Both the position numbers and the translations under genes were made by a program. A stretch of DNA of 64,000 nt. It comes from Verrucomicrobiota bacterium. GTDB lineage: Bacteria; Verrucomicrobiota; Verrucomicrobiia; Opitutales; Opitutaceae. Of the stretch, positions 42,792 to 51,461 are shown one piece after another. The notes below the pieces were generated by a model. That model was not told the DNA's origin. It did not search any database and worked only from the letters and a program-made list of their open reading frames with translations. Every line of letters begins with the position of its first letter. The stretch's first letter is position 1. The DNA is taken from NCBI GenBank assembly GCA_016235555.1, contig JACRKC010000080.1:62001-126000 (forward strand), written 5' to 3'.

Positions 42792-44672
42792 ATGTCCGCC
42801 CCCGCCATCTTCCTCAGCTATGCCCGCGATGATGCCGCCGCGGCGCGTCGCGTCGCCGAGGCGTTGCGCAGCTCCGGGGTGGAGGTGTGGTTCGACGAAA
42901 ACGAACTGCGCGGCGGCGACGAGTGGGACCGGAAAATCCGCAAACAGATCGACGAGTGCACGCTGTTTGTGCCGCTGATTTCGCGGCACACGGAGGCGCG
43001 GGCCAAGGGCTACTTCCGGCTCGAATGGAAACTCGCCGTCGATCAGATGCAGATGATGGCCGCGGGCGTGCCGTTCATCGCGCCGGTCGCGATCGACGAC
43101 ACGCGCGAGACGGGTGCGGTCGTGCCGCCGGAATTTCTGCGCGTGCAGTGGATGCGCCTGCCCGGTGCGCTGCCGACGCCGGAGTTCGTGGCGCAGATGA
43201 AGCGGCTGCTGGAGGCGCCGAAGGTGGCGCCGGTGGATCCCGGTGTGGCACGGGCTTTCCAGCCCGTGGGCTCGGAAAACACGGGCTGGAAAGCCCGTGC
43301 CACGAAAACCCGCATCCCCGCCGCCGTGTGGATCGGCGCGATTGCCGTCGTCGTGATCGGAGTCGCGGCGACGTTTCTTGCCACGCGGAAGGGCGAGCCG
43401 AATGCGGGCGCAGGGACGCGCCCGCCCACCACGGAGAAGTCCGCCACGCCCGCGCCGCCCTCCGAAGCGCGCCAGCTCGTCGCGAAGGCGCGGGCGCTTT
43501 ACGAGCCGTGGGACCTCGCGCGGCGCGAGGATTTTTCGCTCGCGGAGCAACTGCTCAAGAAGGCGGTGGAGCTCGACCCGACCGACGGCGAGGCGTGGGC
43601 GGCGTATGCGATTCTCTCCTGCGGCATGAGCGGCCTGCTTCACGACCCCTCGGCGGAGCGGATCTCAGCCGCGCGCACGCAGGCGGAAAACGCGCTCAAG
43701 TTTGCCCCCGACTCCGGCCAAGCCCGGTTCGCCCGCGCGTTCAGCCTGTGGCTCAATCCGGCCACTCGGGATGAGTCGATTCGGCTCCTGCGAGCCGAGG
43801 CAGGACGCCAGCCGACCAACCGTGTGGTCGTGCGCGTCACTGGGAACGCGCTACGCAGGAGCTCGCAACATGAACAGGCGCTCGTTTATCTGGACCGGGC
43901 CGTCGCGCTGCCCGGCAGCGACCCGGTATCCCAACATAATCGCGCCGAATCGCTGTTTTCGTTGGGGCGGTTCGACGAAGCGGAGGTGGCGTGGGATGAG
44001 GCGCTGGCCCTGGCCCCGCAGATCATCAATGCGCACCGGGGAAAACTGAATTTGCTCCTGGAGGTTCGGGGCGACCTCGCGCGAGCGCAGGCTCATTTGG
44101 CCAAGGTGCCGCCGGACTTCTTCCTCGATGCTCGAGGAGCATATCTGGCCTACACAGTAGCGCTCTATGCGAGGGATCACGGAAAATGTTTGGAATATCT
44201 GCGTCACGCCAATGACTACATTCCGGGCGTTGGCCCAAAGGCGGCCCTGACGGCGGTCGCTCATCGTTTGGCCGGCAACGCCGAGGCTGCCCGGACCGAC
44301 TTCCAAGCGGCTCTCCGGCTGGTGAACGACCGGCTCGCGGCCGAACCGAATAGCATCGCTCTGCTTGCTCACCGTGCGGCAATCCTCATCGAGCTCGGTG
44401 ACCGGGCGGTCGCGGAACCGCTGGTCCGGGAAATTCGTCAGCGGGTGAACGCCGGTGATTCGACCCTCGGCGCGCCCCGCCGAAGCGTCGCGCAGTTGCT
44501 CGCCGGCTTGGGGGATCACGAAGGCGCGCTCGCGACCTTGGAATCGGCGAGACCATCTGAGCTTTTCGCCGCGCAAGGTTCGACGTCCCTGCGCCACCAC
44601 CCCGTCTGGGAACCGCTGCGCGGGAACCCGCGGTTCGAGGCGCTGCTGAAGTCGGCGATGCCGAAGAAGTGA
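42792..44672 (+). CDS. TIR domain - membrane segment - TPR protein
   Basis: Protein of 626 residues, probably anchored in the inner membrane. Seen: N-terminal TIR domain (about 4-130) with 'AIFLSYARDDAAAARRVAEA', 'VEVWFDENELRGGDEWDRKI' and 'YFRLEWKLA', where E78 is at the position of the catalytic Glu of NAD-cleaving TIR domains. A linker (about 145-174), one membrane segment ('AVWIGAIAVVVIGVAATFL', about 178-196), and an extended TPR-type helical region (about 220-620) follow. Odd: linker residues 152-171 are encoded by a family A palindrome. TIR domains in bacteria act in defence or signalling; TPR repeats would bind a partner. No partner gene (cyclase, ThsA, Argonaute) lies nearby, so the role is open. 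Confidence 0.88.
   Translation: MSAPAIFLSYARDDAAAARRVAEALRSSGVEVWFDENELRGGDEWDRKIRKQIDECTLFVPLISRHTEARAKGYFRLEWKLAVDQMQMMAAGVPFIAPVAIDDTRETGAVVPPEFLRVQWMRLPGALPTPEFVAQMKRLLEAPKVAPVDPGVARAFQPVGSENTGWKARATKTRIPAAVWIGAIAVVVIGVAATFLATRKGEPNAGAGTRPPTTEKSATPAPPSEARQLVAKARALYEPWDLARREDFSLAEQLLKKAVELDPTDGEAWAAYAILSCGMSGLLHDPSAERISAARTQAENALKFAPDSGQARFARAFSLWLNPATRDESIRLLRAEAGRQPTNRVVVRVTGNALRRSSQHEQALVYLDRAVALPGSDPVSQHNRAESLFSLGRFDEAEVAWDEALALAPQIINAHRGKLNLLLEVRGDLARAQAHLAKVPPDFFLDARGAYLAYTVALYARDHGKCLEYLRHANDYIPGVGPKAALTAVAHRLAGNAEAARTDFQAALRLVNDRLAAEPNSIALLAHRAAILIELGDRAVAEPLVREIRQRVNAGDSTLGAPRRSVAQLLAGLGDHEGALATLESARPSELFAAQGSTSLRHHPVWEPLRGNPRFEALLKSAMPKK
43245..43303. repeat. Paired palindrome, family A, inside the TIR-TPR gene
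   Basis: GTGGCACGGGCTTTCCAGCC facing GGCTGGAAAGCCCGTGCCAC, near-perfect, wholly within coding sequence between the TIR domain and the membrane segment. It encodes 'VARAFQPVGSENTGWKARAT'. The same element type is intergenic at 690 and 23860. Confidence 0.9.
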
Positions 44673-44697
44673 GCCTGCTTCGCCCGGCGGGCCGGAG

Positions 44698-44790
44698 TCG
44701 TGGACGAGGCGTCCCGCCTCGTGGTTCGGGACGATCGGGTGGGAATTGAGAAACTAAGAAAAAGCACTGAGGCGAGACGCCTCAGCCACT
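44698..44790. repeat. Paired palindrome, family B (copy)
   Basis: TCGTGGACGAGGCGTCCCGC facing CTGAGGCGAGACGCCTCAGC, in the gap between the convergent TIR-TPR and sulfatase genes. A bidirectional terminator role is possible. Confidence 0.8.
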
Positions 44791-44801
44791 ACTCTACTCG
44801 A

Positions 44802-46205
44802 TCAATCCCTCGCCATCGCGTCGCGGTCGCGGGCGGAGGCGGCGGCGAGGTGGGCGCGCATCTGCGCGAGGATTTCGGGACGGGCGGGGGCGAGGTTGTT
44901 CGCCTCGGCGGGATCGGTGGCGAGGTGGAAGAGTTCCTCGGTGGCGGGGCGGGCGGCGGTCTGTTTCTTCGCATTGGCGGCGCTGGCGGCGGTGACGACG
45001 AGTTTCCAGTCGCCGCGGCGGACGGCCTGCGCGCGCCAGCCGGGGGCCACGCCGTAGAGCGTGCGCTCGGGCGGCGGCGTGTGCGCGGTGAGCAGCGCGC
45101 CGATGTCGGTGCCGTCCCACTTGAGGTCGCGCTCGGGCTTGTAGCCCGCGAGGGCGGCGAAGGTGGGCATCCAATCAGTGATGTGGACGGGGGCGTCGAC
45201 CTTGCCGGGCTTGGCGCGGCCGGGCCACGAGACGAGCGTGGGGACGCGCGTGCCGCCTTCGTAGAGGCTGCCTTTTTCGCCGCGCCACGGAGTGTTGCTG
45301 CCGGTGAGCTTGCCCGAGGGGCAGTCGTCGGAAGGGTAGGTGCGGTCGTTGTTCTCGACGGTGCTGCCGCCGTTGTCGCTGGTGAAGACGAGCAGCGTGT
45401 TGGCGCGTTTGCCGGTGCGCTCGAGCGCGGCGACGATGCGGCCGACGGCGTCGTCGAGGTGCATCACGCACGCGGCGTAGTGGCGCGGGACGTCACCCGT
45501 GATCGCAGCGGGCACGCGCGCGAGCCATTCGGCGGGCTCCTTAACCGGCAGGTGCACGGCGGTGAACGGCACGTAGAGGAAAAACGGCGACGCGCCGCGG
45601 CCCTCGATCCACTTTACGGCCTCGGCGGCGAGGAGGTCGGTCACGTGGCCCGGTTCGTCGAGGAGTTTTTCGTCGCGGTGCCAGGTGTCGACGAACGGTC
45701 CCTGCTTGTATTTGTGGCCGTAGGGGCTGACGCCGCCGGCGAGCGAGCCGTAGGAGTGGTCGAAACCGAAATGGTTCGGACCCTGCGACGGGAGCGAACC
45801 GAGGTGCCACTTGCCGGTGAGGCAGGTGTCGTAGCCGCGGGCCTTGAGCGCGCGCGGGAGCGTGACGGTGTCCCACGGGAGCGCGCGATCGTTCTGCGGG
45901 CTGGTGACGCCGACGCGGCTCCAGCAGCGGCCGGTCATCAGGCCGGTGCGCGTGGGGCTGCACACGGGTGCGACGTAATGCGCGCCGAGCTCGAGGCCCT
46001 CGCGCGCGAGCCGGTCGAGGTGCGGCGTGGGCGCGCGACCGCCGTGGAACGCGACATCGGCCCAGCCGAGATCGTCGGCGATGATGAAGACGATGTTCGG
46101 ATTCGGCGGGCTCACCGCAGGCAGGGGCGGAGGGGTGGCGCTGCGGGCGAGGCCGGCGATGCCGAGGGCGAGCGCGAGGAGGACGAACCGGGCGGGGAAG
46201 TGCAT
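44802..46205 (-). CDS. Secreted sulfatase, arylsulfatase A/B-like
   Basis: Type I sulfatase of 467 residues from the ATG at 46205 (an in-frame ATG at 46226 would add seven residues before the signal peptide). Seen: signal peptide (about 5-23), 'NIVFIIADDLGWADVAFHGG', formylglycine motif 'CSPTR' at residue 82 in 'VCSPTRTGLMTGRCWSRVG', 'LTGKWHLGSLPSQGPNHFGF', 'LLVFTSDNGGSTVENNDRTY' with Asp/Asn metal ligands, and 'TRVPTLVSWPGR'. This pattern is typical of arylsulfatase A/B-like exo-sulfatases. It stands alone, separated by repeats from the next gene. Confidence 0.9.
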   Translation of the reverse strand: MHFPARFVLLALALGIAGLARSATPPPLPAVSPPNPNIVFIIADDLGWADVAFHGGRAPTPHLDRLAREGLELGAHYVAPVCSPTRTGLMTGRCWSRVGVTSPQNDRALPWDTVTLPRALKARGYDTCLTGKWHLGSLPSQGPNHFGFDHSYGSLAGGVSPYGHKYKQGPFVDTWHRDEKLLDEPGHVTDLLAAEAVKWIEGRGASPFFLYVPFTAVHLPVKEPAEWLARVPAAITGDVPRHYAACVMHLDDAVGRIVAALERTGKRANTLLVFTSDNGGSTVENNDRTYPSDDCPSGKLTGSNTPWRGEKGSLYEGGTRVPTLVSWPGRAKPGKVDAPVHITDWMPTFAALAGYKPERDLKWDGTDIGALLTAHTPPPERTLYGVAPGWRAQAVRRGDWKLVVTAASAANAKKQTAARPATEELFHLATDPAEANNLAPARPEILAQMRAHLAAASARDRDAMARD

Positions 46206-46281
46206 GGGGCGGGCGGAGGCGGACATTCGGCGGGTTCGCAGGCGATGGCGAGCGCGATGCGCGGGGGACGGGAGCGAGGGG

Positions 46282-46422
46282 CGTGACTTAAACTGAGGTC
46301 AGCGATCTGTAGATGCGCGGCGGTCTATGACCGCCGGCGTTGCGCCAAGGGCATTCGTTCGGCGGTCATAGACCGCCGCTACAGCCGAGGCATTCGGAAA
46401 CGGACTCAGTTTGAGTTACGCC
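46282..46422. mobile_element. MITE-like element, family C (copy 4)
   Basis: Outer repeat GTGACTTAAACTGAGGTCAG at the left and GACTCAGTTTGAGTTACGCC at the right, with inner arms GCGGCGGTCTATGACCGCC / GGCGGTCATAGACCGCCGCT. First of three elements packed into the gene-free stretch 46206-46686. Confidence 0.85.
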
Positions 46423-46440
46423 CGGGAGCGAGGGGCACTT

Positions 46441-46621
46441 GCTGAGGCTCGCATAATTGGTGACGCGCGGTGGCTCGGGGAGCGCCCGCGTCCCGCGGGC
46501 TGGCCTCGGCGTCTCGTCGAGGACTTCGGAGGTGTCGGCGAGACGCTGACACCAGCACCCGAGACGGGTGCGCTCCCCGAGCCGCCGGACGCTTGGTCGC
46601 CCTATTGCGCGAGACTCAGTA
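46441..46621. mobile_element. MITE-like element, family H (copy 1)
   Basis: About 180 bases with ends CTGAGGCTCGC and GCGAGACTCAG as terminal inverted repeats. It has inner arms GGCTCGGGGAGCGCCCGCG and GGGTGCGCTCCCCGAGCC, and mirrored 'GGCGTCTCGTCGAGGACTTC' type hairpins. The copy at 60449-60632 is the reverse complement of this one. Confidence 0.8.
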
Positions 46622-46625
46622 AAAT

Positions 46626-46653
46626 CCACGAGGCGGGACGCCTCGTCCACGAC
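46626..46653. repeat. Single family B palindrome
   Basis: CCACGAGGCGGGACGCCTCG then TCCACGAC, 34 bases before the start of the YdcF-like gene. Confidence 0.65.
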
Positions 46654-46686
46654 GGGGCGAGACTCGACGGAAGGGGTTCGCCCCGC

Positions 46687-47346
46687 ATGCTCGGCGGCAT
46701 GACGCCCGAACAACGCACCGCCGCCGAGCTGCTGCTCGAGTGGCTGGCGCCGGCCGATGCGCTCGACGGCGGTCAGGACGCGGTGATTGGATTCGGGCAC
46801 TTCGATCTGCGCATCGCGGCGCGATGCGCGGAGCTGTGGGCGGCGGGCCAGGTGGCGCGGGTGATTTTCACCGGCGGTGTCGGTGCGGGCACGGCCGACC
46901 TCGGGCAGCCGGAGGCGGACGCGTTTCTCGCCCACGTGGGGCGGCTCCATCCCGGGCTGCCCCGCGAGCGGATCGTGGTGGAAAACCGCTCGACGAACAC
47001 GGGGGAGAACATCCGGTTCACGCTGGAACTGCTCGCGCGCGAGCCCGCCGGCCGGGAGTTGCGGCGCGTGGTGCTGGTCGCGAATCCCTCGCGACAACGG
47101 CGCGTGATGCAGACGTGGCGGCGGCTGGCGCCGGAGATCGTGGCGCAGGCGGCGCCGCCGGCGACGACGCTGGAGGAGGAGCGGCGGTTGTTTGCCGCGC
47201 ACGGGCAGGATTTGTTGGCGCAGCTCGCGGGCGAAGTGGAGCGGTTGCGGACCTATCCGGAGCGGGGCTGGATCGAGCCGATCGCGGTGCCGGACACCGT
47301 GCGGAGGGCGGCGGAGCTTTGTCGCGTGGCGGTGAGCGACAGGTGA
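46687..47346 (+). CDS. YdcF/DUF218-family protein
   Basis: Protein of 219 residues from the ATG at 46687 (a second in-frame ATG lies at 46699). Seen: the DUF218 core with 'VIGFGHFDLRIAARCAELWA', 'RVIFTGGVGAGTADLGQPEA', 'RIVVENRSTNTGENIRFTLE' and 'RVVLVANPSRQRRVMQTW'. This Rossmann-like fold resembles E. coli YdcF, which binds S-adenosylmethionine, and ElyC, linked to envelope integrity. No membrane segment is present, so it is cytoplasmic. Longer readings upstream would be encoded by repeats and are not credible. It is convergent with the PQQ dehydrogenase gene, nine bases apart. Confidence 0.87.
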   Translation: MLGGMTPEQRTAAELLLEWLAPADALDGGQDAVIGFGHFDLRIAARCAELWAAGQVARVIFTGGVGAGTADLGQPEADAFLAHVGRLHPGLPRERIVVENRSTNTGENIRFTLELLAREPAGRELRRVVLVANPSRQRRVMQTWRRLAPEIVAQAAPPATTLEEERRLFAAHGQDLLAQLAGEVERLRTYPERGWIEPIAVPDTVRRAAELCRVAVSDR

Positions 47347-47355
47347 TGGGCTGAA

Positions 47356-49518
47356 TCAGTCGGACAACGCAAAGGCGACGATGGCGCCCCCGCTGGGGCG
47401 GCCGGATTTGCCGCCGCCGGCGGAGATCACGACGTATTGTCGGCCGGCGACGACGTAGGTGCTGGGGGTGGCGTTGCCGGTGAAGGGCAGCGGCGCGGAC
47501 CAGAGGATCTGGCCGGTGGCTTGATCGAACGCGCGGATCGTTTCGTCGGCGCTTGCGGCGATGAAGAGCAGGCCGCCGGCGGTCGCGACGGGGCCGCCGT
47601 AATTTTCCGTGCCGGTGGGAGGGAGGCCGCGGGCGGTGAGCGCGGGGTATTCGCCGAGCGGGACTTTCCACTTGATCTCGCCGGTGTTGAGGTCGACGGC
47701 GTTGAGCGTGCCCCACGGTGGCGCGATGGCGGGGTAGCCCTCGTGGTCGGTCCAGCGGCGGAATCCGCCGAAGGCATACGGCGGCGTCGGCGCCTCGGGC
47801 GCGGCGGTGGCTTTGGCTTTGCCCTTTTTCGCCTTCGCGGCGGCGGGCGCGGCTTCGTCGGGCCGGCCGGCGGCGGAGTCTTCGCCGAGCACGTAGGCGA
47901 GGATGCCGTCGCGCTGTGCGTCGGTGAGTTGGGCGAACGCCGGCATGCGGCCGAAGCCGGTGCGCGTGAGCTTGAAAATCTCGTCGCGTGTGCGGCGCTG
48001 GCTCACGTCGAGCAACGAGGGGAAGCCGGCTTCGGGCAGGCCCTTGCGGTTGAGGCCGTGGCAGGCGGCGCAGTGGATGAGGTAGTCGCGCTCGCCGCGC
48101 GGGAGCGGCGTGCCGTCGGCGCGGCGCGTCTCGACCATCTGGAGAATCCACGGAATTTCGTTCACGTTGACGTAGTAGATGCCGTGGGGATCGACGGCGC
48201 CGCCACCCCATTCCATGCCGCCGTCGAAGCCGGGGAACATGATCGACTCGCGCAAGCCTGGCGCGGGAAACGGCCCGAAGTTGGGCGACAGGCGGATGCG
48301 ATCGAGCGAGAGTGCGCGGGCCTCGGGCGAGATGTTCGACACGTCGGCCTCGGTGTAGCGCTGGCGCATGAGCGGCGCGGGTTTGGTGGGAAACGGCTGC
48401 GTGGGCCACGCCTGCTCGCCGCGCAGTGTGGAGGCCGGCACGGGGCGCTCCTCGATGGGCCAGAGCGGTTCGCCGGTCACGCGGTTGAAGACGAAAAGAT
48501 TGCCGTGCTTCGTGCCCTGGGCGACGGCGTCGATCTTCTTTCCGCCGTGCGTGACGGTGAGCAGAATCGGCGCGCAGGGAAGGTCCTTGTCGAGGAGATC
48601 GTGATGGACGATCTGGAAATGCCAGAGGCGTTTCCCGGTGGCGGCGTCGAGGGCGACGAGGCAGTTGGCGAAGAGATTCTGGCCGTGGCGGAAGCCGCCG
48701 TAGAAATCGGGCTCGGCGGTCTTGGTGGCGACGTAGACGATGCCGCGGGCTTCGTCGAGTGACTGGCCGCACCACGGCATCGTGCCCGTCGCGGTCTTCC
48801 ACGCGTCGGCCGGCCAGGTGTCGTGGCCGAATTCGCCGGGCCGCGGGATGAGATGGAAAATCCACTTCCGCGCGCCGGTGCGCACATCGATTGCGCGGAT
48901 GGCGCCGGGGCCGCCGAAGCCGCCGAGGATGAGCGTGTCGCGGTAGATCACGCCGGGGGTGTTGAGGCCGGTGATGGCGTCGTCGTCGTTCACGGTGCCG
49001 GTGGTGAGCGGCAGCACGCCTTTCTCCCCGAAGCTCTCGATCAGGCGGCCGGTCGACGGATCGAGGGCGAAGAGGGCATTGCCGATGCCGGTGAAGAGGC
49101 GGCGCTCGCCGCCGGACTCGTTCTGCCAATACACCAGGCCGCGTTGGCGCCGGCCGCCGGGACCGGCGCGCACGGAGGCGGGGTCCCACTTCCAGAGCTC
49201 GCGGCCGGTGGCGGCGTCGAGGGCGATCACGCGGCGGCTCGCGGTCGCGGTGTAGAGCACGCCGCCGATCACGAGGTTGTTGCACTGGTATTCGCCCTTC
49301 TCACCGGTGTCGTAGGTCCAGGCGACTTTGAGGCGCGCGACGTTGCCGCGGTCGATCTGGCGGAGCGGGGAGTAGTTGGCGCGGCTTTTCCCGCCGAGGT
49401 AGGTGGGCCAGTCCGCCGGCGCTTGGGCGGGCAAGTCGGCGGCGCGGAGCGTGGGCGCGTTGGCCGCGAGCGTGGCGGCGATCAGCAGGGGAGCGAGGGA
49501 GGCGAGTCGGAGGGGCAC
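47356..49518 (-). CDS. PQQ-dependent dehydrogenase with fused cytochrome c
   Basis: Periplasmic quinoprotein of about 720 residues, similar to membrane-type glucose or alcohol dehydrogenases. The only plausible start in front of the signal peptide ('LAPLLIAATLAANAPTLRA') is a GTG at 49518. Seen: eight-blade propeller segments such as 'WPTYLGGKSRANYSPLRQID', 'VIALDAATGRELWKWDP', 'GVIYRDTLILGGFGGPGAIR' and 'EFGHDTWPADAWK', interrupted by a cytochrome c domain with 'CAACH' in 'LIHCAACHGLNRKGLPEAGF'. An Ala/Lys-rich linker follows ('AAAKAKKGKAKATAA'). It should oxidise a sugar or alcohol with PQQ and pass electrons to its own heme. No PQQ biosynthesis gene is in the window. Confidence 0.9.
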   Translation of the reverse strand: MPLRLASLAPLLIAATLAANAPTLRAADLPAQAPADWPTYLGGKSRANYSPLRQIDRGNVARLKVAWTYDTGEKGEYQCNNLVIGGVLYTATASRRVIALDAATGRELWKWDPASVRAGPGGRRQRGLVYWQNESGGERRLFTGIGNALFALDPSTGRLIESFGEKGVLPLTTGTVNDDDAITGLNTPGVIYRDTLILGGFGGPGAIRAIDVRTGARKWIFHLIPRPGEFGHDTWPADAWKTATGTMPWCGQSLDEARGIVYVATKTAEPDFYGGFRHGQNLFANCLVALDAATGKRLWHFQIVHHDLLDKDLPCAPILLTVTHGGKKIDAVAQGTKHGNLFVFNRVTGEPLWPIEERPVPASTLRGEQAWPTQPFPTKPAPLMRQRYTEADVSNISPEARALSLDRIRLSPNFGPFPAPGLRESIMFPGFDGGMEWGGGAVDPHGIYYVNVNEIPWILQMVETRRADGTPLPRGERDYLIHCAACHGLNRKGLPEAGFPSLLDVSQRRTRDEIFKLTRTGFGRMPAFAQLTDAQRDGILAYVLGEDSAAGRPDEAAPAAAKAKKGKAKATAAPEAPTPPYAFGGFRRWTDHEGYPAIAPPWGTLNAVDLNTGEIKWKVPLGEYPALTARGLPPTGTENYGGPVATAGGLLFIAASADETIRAFDQATGQILWSAPLPFTGNATPSTYVVAGRQYVVISAGGGKSGRPSGGAIVAFALSD

Positions 49519-49601
49519 GGGTGGTGGGCGGTGGAAAGGCAGGAGGTGGGGGCGGAGGCGCGGGCCGCCGGCGGATCGCGGCGGGCCGGCGCGGGCGCGA
49601 C

Positions 49602-51056
49602 TCACGATTTGCGTTTCTTGCGCGCGGGCGGAGCGGCGCCGTCGGCGGGCTGGCCGGTGAGGTCGCGGACGGTGCGTTTGGCCTGCACCCAACCGGCGGA
49701 GGCGCGGGCTTTCAACTCGTCGGCGAGAGCGCGATGGGCGGGCACGACGACCCCTCGACCTGGCTCGGGGTGAACGAGGTTGTTCTCTTCGCCGGGATCG
49801 GCGGCGAGGTCGTAGAGGTATTCGTCGCCGTTGGTGTAGAAGAAATATTTCCACTGCGCGGTGCGGATCATGCGGCCGGCGAAGTTGCCGCGGAAATTCT
49901 CCGAAAGTGCGATGCGATCGCGGCCGTCGGAGTCGCCGCGCAACACGGGCAGGAGGCTGCGGCCTTCGAGGCCGGCGGGCGTGGGCAGGCCGGCGAGTTC
50001 GCAGAGCGTGGGGAAGACGTCGAGGTTCATGGCCGGGGTGGCGACGACGCGGCCCGGTGGCAGCGCCTGCGGGAACGACCAGATGAACGGGATCGTCGCG
50101 GAGCCGTCGTAGAAACTGTTTTTATACCAGATGCCGCGATCGCCGAGCATCTCGCCGTGGTCGGCGGTGTAGACGATGATGGTGTTGTCGCGCAGTCCGA
50201 GTTCGTCGAGGCGGCGCAGGATGCGGCCGAACTCCTCGTCCACGTAAGTGACCATGCCGTAGTAGATGGCCTTGGTGCGGAGGATGTCGGCGTCGGTGGC
50301 CTTGGCGTGGCCGTATTTTTCGCGCTCCTGCTTCGAGATGGCGGGGAGCGTGGCGACGAGTTTCTCGCCCGTGCGCGGCGCCGGGACTTTGCCGGCGTAG
50401 AGGTCGTAGTATTTTTGCTGGATGGTGAAGGGGAAGTGCGGCTTCACGAACGACACGCCGAGGAAGAAACGGGCGTCCCGGTTTTTCGTGAGGAAATCGA
50501 GCGCGAGATCGGCGGTGGCGTGCTCGGGATTTTTCTCGATGGGCCACGGAGAGACGAACGAGTCCTGCGGGAGGCGGCTGGCGGTCTCGTCGTTGTCGGC
50601 GGCGGCATCGCGGCCGACGCGGCCCTGGCGGCCGTAGTCCTGGAAGCGCGGCTCGCCCCAGTGGGTTTTGCCGAACCACGCGGTGCGGTAGCCGGCGGTG
50701 TTGAAGACGTCGGCGAGCGTGGTGATGCCCGCGTAGGTCTGGTTGGTCGTGTTGCCGAAGGTCGCGAGGTTCGACGGCATGCGGCCGCTCACGAGCGAGA
50801 CGCGCGACGGCACGCAGATCGGATTCTGGCAATACGCGGCGCTGAAGCGCACGCCGCGGGCCGCGAGCGAGTCGAGCGTGGGGGTCTGCACCAGCGGATC
50901 GCCGGCGCAGCGGAGGACGCGCGGGTTGTGCTCGTCGGTCATGAGGAGAAGCACGTTGGGGCCGCGGGCGGCCGGCGTGGGGCCGGCGGCGGCGAGCCGG
51001 TTGGCGGCGAGCGCGGCGACCGAAACGAGCGCGCGAAAAAGGCGGCGAGTTTGCAT
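49602..51056 (-). CDS. Secreted sulfatase (heparan/choline-sulfatase-like)
   Basis: Type I sulfatase of 484 residues from the ATG at 51056. Seen: signal peptide (about 3-24), 'PNVLLLMTDEHNPRVLRCAG' with the first metal ligand as 'TDEH' rather than 'DD', formylglycine motif 'CVPSR' at residue 81, 'TAWFGKTHWGEPRF', 'IIVYTADHGEMLGDRGIWYK' with Asp/His metal ligands, and a basic C-terminal tail ('PARKKRKS'). The 'TDEH..' and 'ADHGEMLGDR' signatures resemble choline-sulfatase or N-sulfoglucosamine-sulfohydrolase-like branches. It lies 83 bases upstream of the PQQ dehydrogenase gene on the same strand, so shared transcription is possible. Confidence 0.89.
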   Translation of the reverse strand: MQTRRLFRALVSVAALAANRLAAAGPTPAARGPNVLLLMTDEHNPRVLRCAGDPLVQTPTLDSLAARGVRFSAAYCQNPICVPSRVSLVSGRMPSNLATFGNTTNQTYAGITTLADVFNTAGYRTAWFGKTHWGEPRFQDYGRQGRVGRDAAADNDETASRLPQDSFVSPWPIEKNPEHATADLALDFLTKNRDARFFLGVSFVKPHFPFTIQQKYYDLYAGKVPAPRTGEKLVATLPAISKQEREKYGHAKATDADILRTKAIYYGMVTYVDEEFGRILRRLDELGLRDNTIIVYTADHGEMLGDRGIWYKNSFYDGSATIPFIWSFPQALPPGRVVATPAMNLDVFPTLCELAGLPTPAGLEGRSLLPVLRGDSDGRDRIALSENFRGNFAGRMIRTAQWKYFFYTNGDEYLYDLAADPGEENNLVHPEPGRGVVVPAHRALADELKARASAGWVQAKRTVRDLTGQPADGAAPPARKKRKS

Positions 51057-51112
51057 GGGGCTGCACGCATCCACGCCGATCAGCGGACGCTCTGCAACAC
51101 CGGCGCGCCGAG

Positions 51113-51175
51113 CCGTGGACGAGACGGCCCGCGCATGAGTGGAACGGGGAAAACTGAGGCGGGATGTCTCATTCC
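51113..51175. repeat. Degenerate family B pair
   Basis: CCGTGGACGAGACGGCCCGC facing CTGAGGCGGGATGTCTCATT. Several substitutions relative to other copies, suggesting it is older. First of three repeats in the gene-free stretch 51057-51461. Confidence 0.65.
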
Positions 51176-51207
51176 AATTCGCTCTCAAGATGGGCCGACC
51201 GCGAATG

Positions 51208-51268
51208 GTAGGAGCCTGCTTGCAGGCGATGGGCAGCGAGCTGAATCGCCTGCAAGCAGGCTCCTACC
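51208..51268. repeat. Mirrored palindrome, family I
   Basis: GGTAGGAGCCTGCTTGCAGG facing CCTGCAAGCAGGCTCCTACC, near-perfect arms with about 20 bases between. The unit resembles REP sequences known from other bacteria such as pseudomonads. Confidence 0.85.
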
Positions 51269-51335
51269 TCCCGGCGGATTAGTCTCAACTTGATCGCAAC
51301 TTGGTATCAGCCACGACCCGGCGGATTCGGACTGC

Positions 51336-51454
51336 GGTGGAGCTCGTTGCCCTCAACGCGCTTGGATTGAAGGTGGAAGCGGGTTTACCTCGCGACTCGT
51401 CGGGGCGTAAAGCCCCTCCCACAAACCAGCGCGTTGGGGGCAACGCGCTCCACC
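51336..51454. repeat. Paired palindrome, family E, with a family J hairpin inside
   Basis: GGTGGAGCTCGTTGCCCTCA and GGGGGCAACGCGCTCCACC flank a longer interior that contains CGGGGCGTAAAGCCCCTCCC (51401-51420). A nested insertion of one repeat family into another. Confidence 0.8.
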
Positions 51455-51461
51455 GATGCAG

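Noticed and set aside
42792-44672. TIR protein as part of a Thoeris, CBASS or TIR-STING system
   Set aside because: No ThsA, cyclase, STING or Argonaute gene in the neighbourhood; the gene appears solitary.
46411-46686. N-terminal extension of the YdcF-like protein
   Set aside because: The extra 92 codons are encoded by repeat elements and carry no family similarity.
49519-49854. Upstream extension of the PQQ dehydrogenase to an earlier start
   Set aside because: Arg-rich out-of-frame reading of the neighbouring sulfatase gene; the GTG at 49518 in front of the signal peptide fits better.
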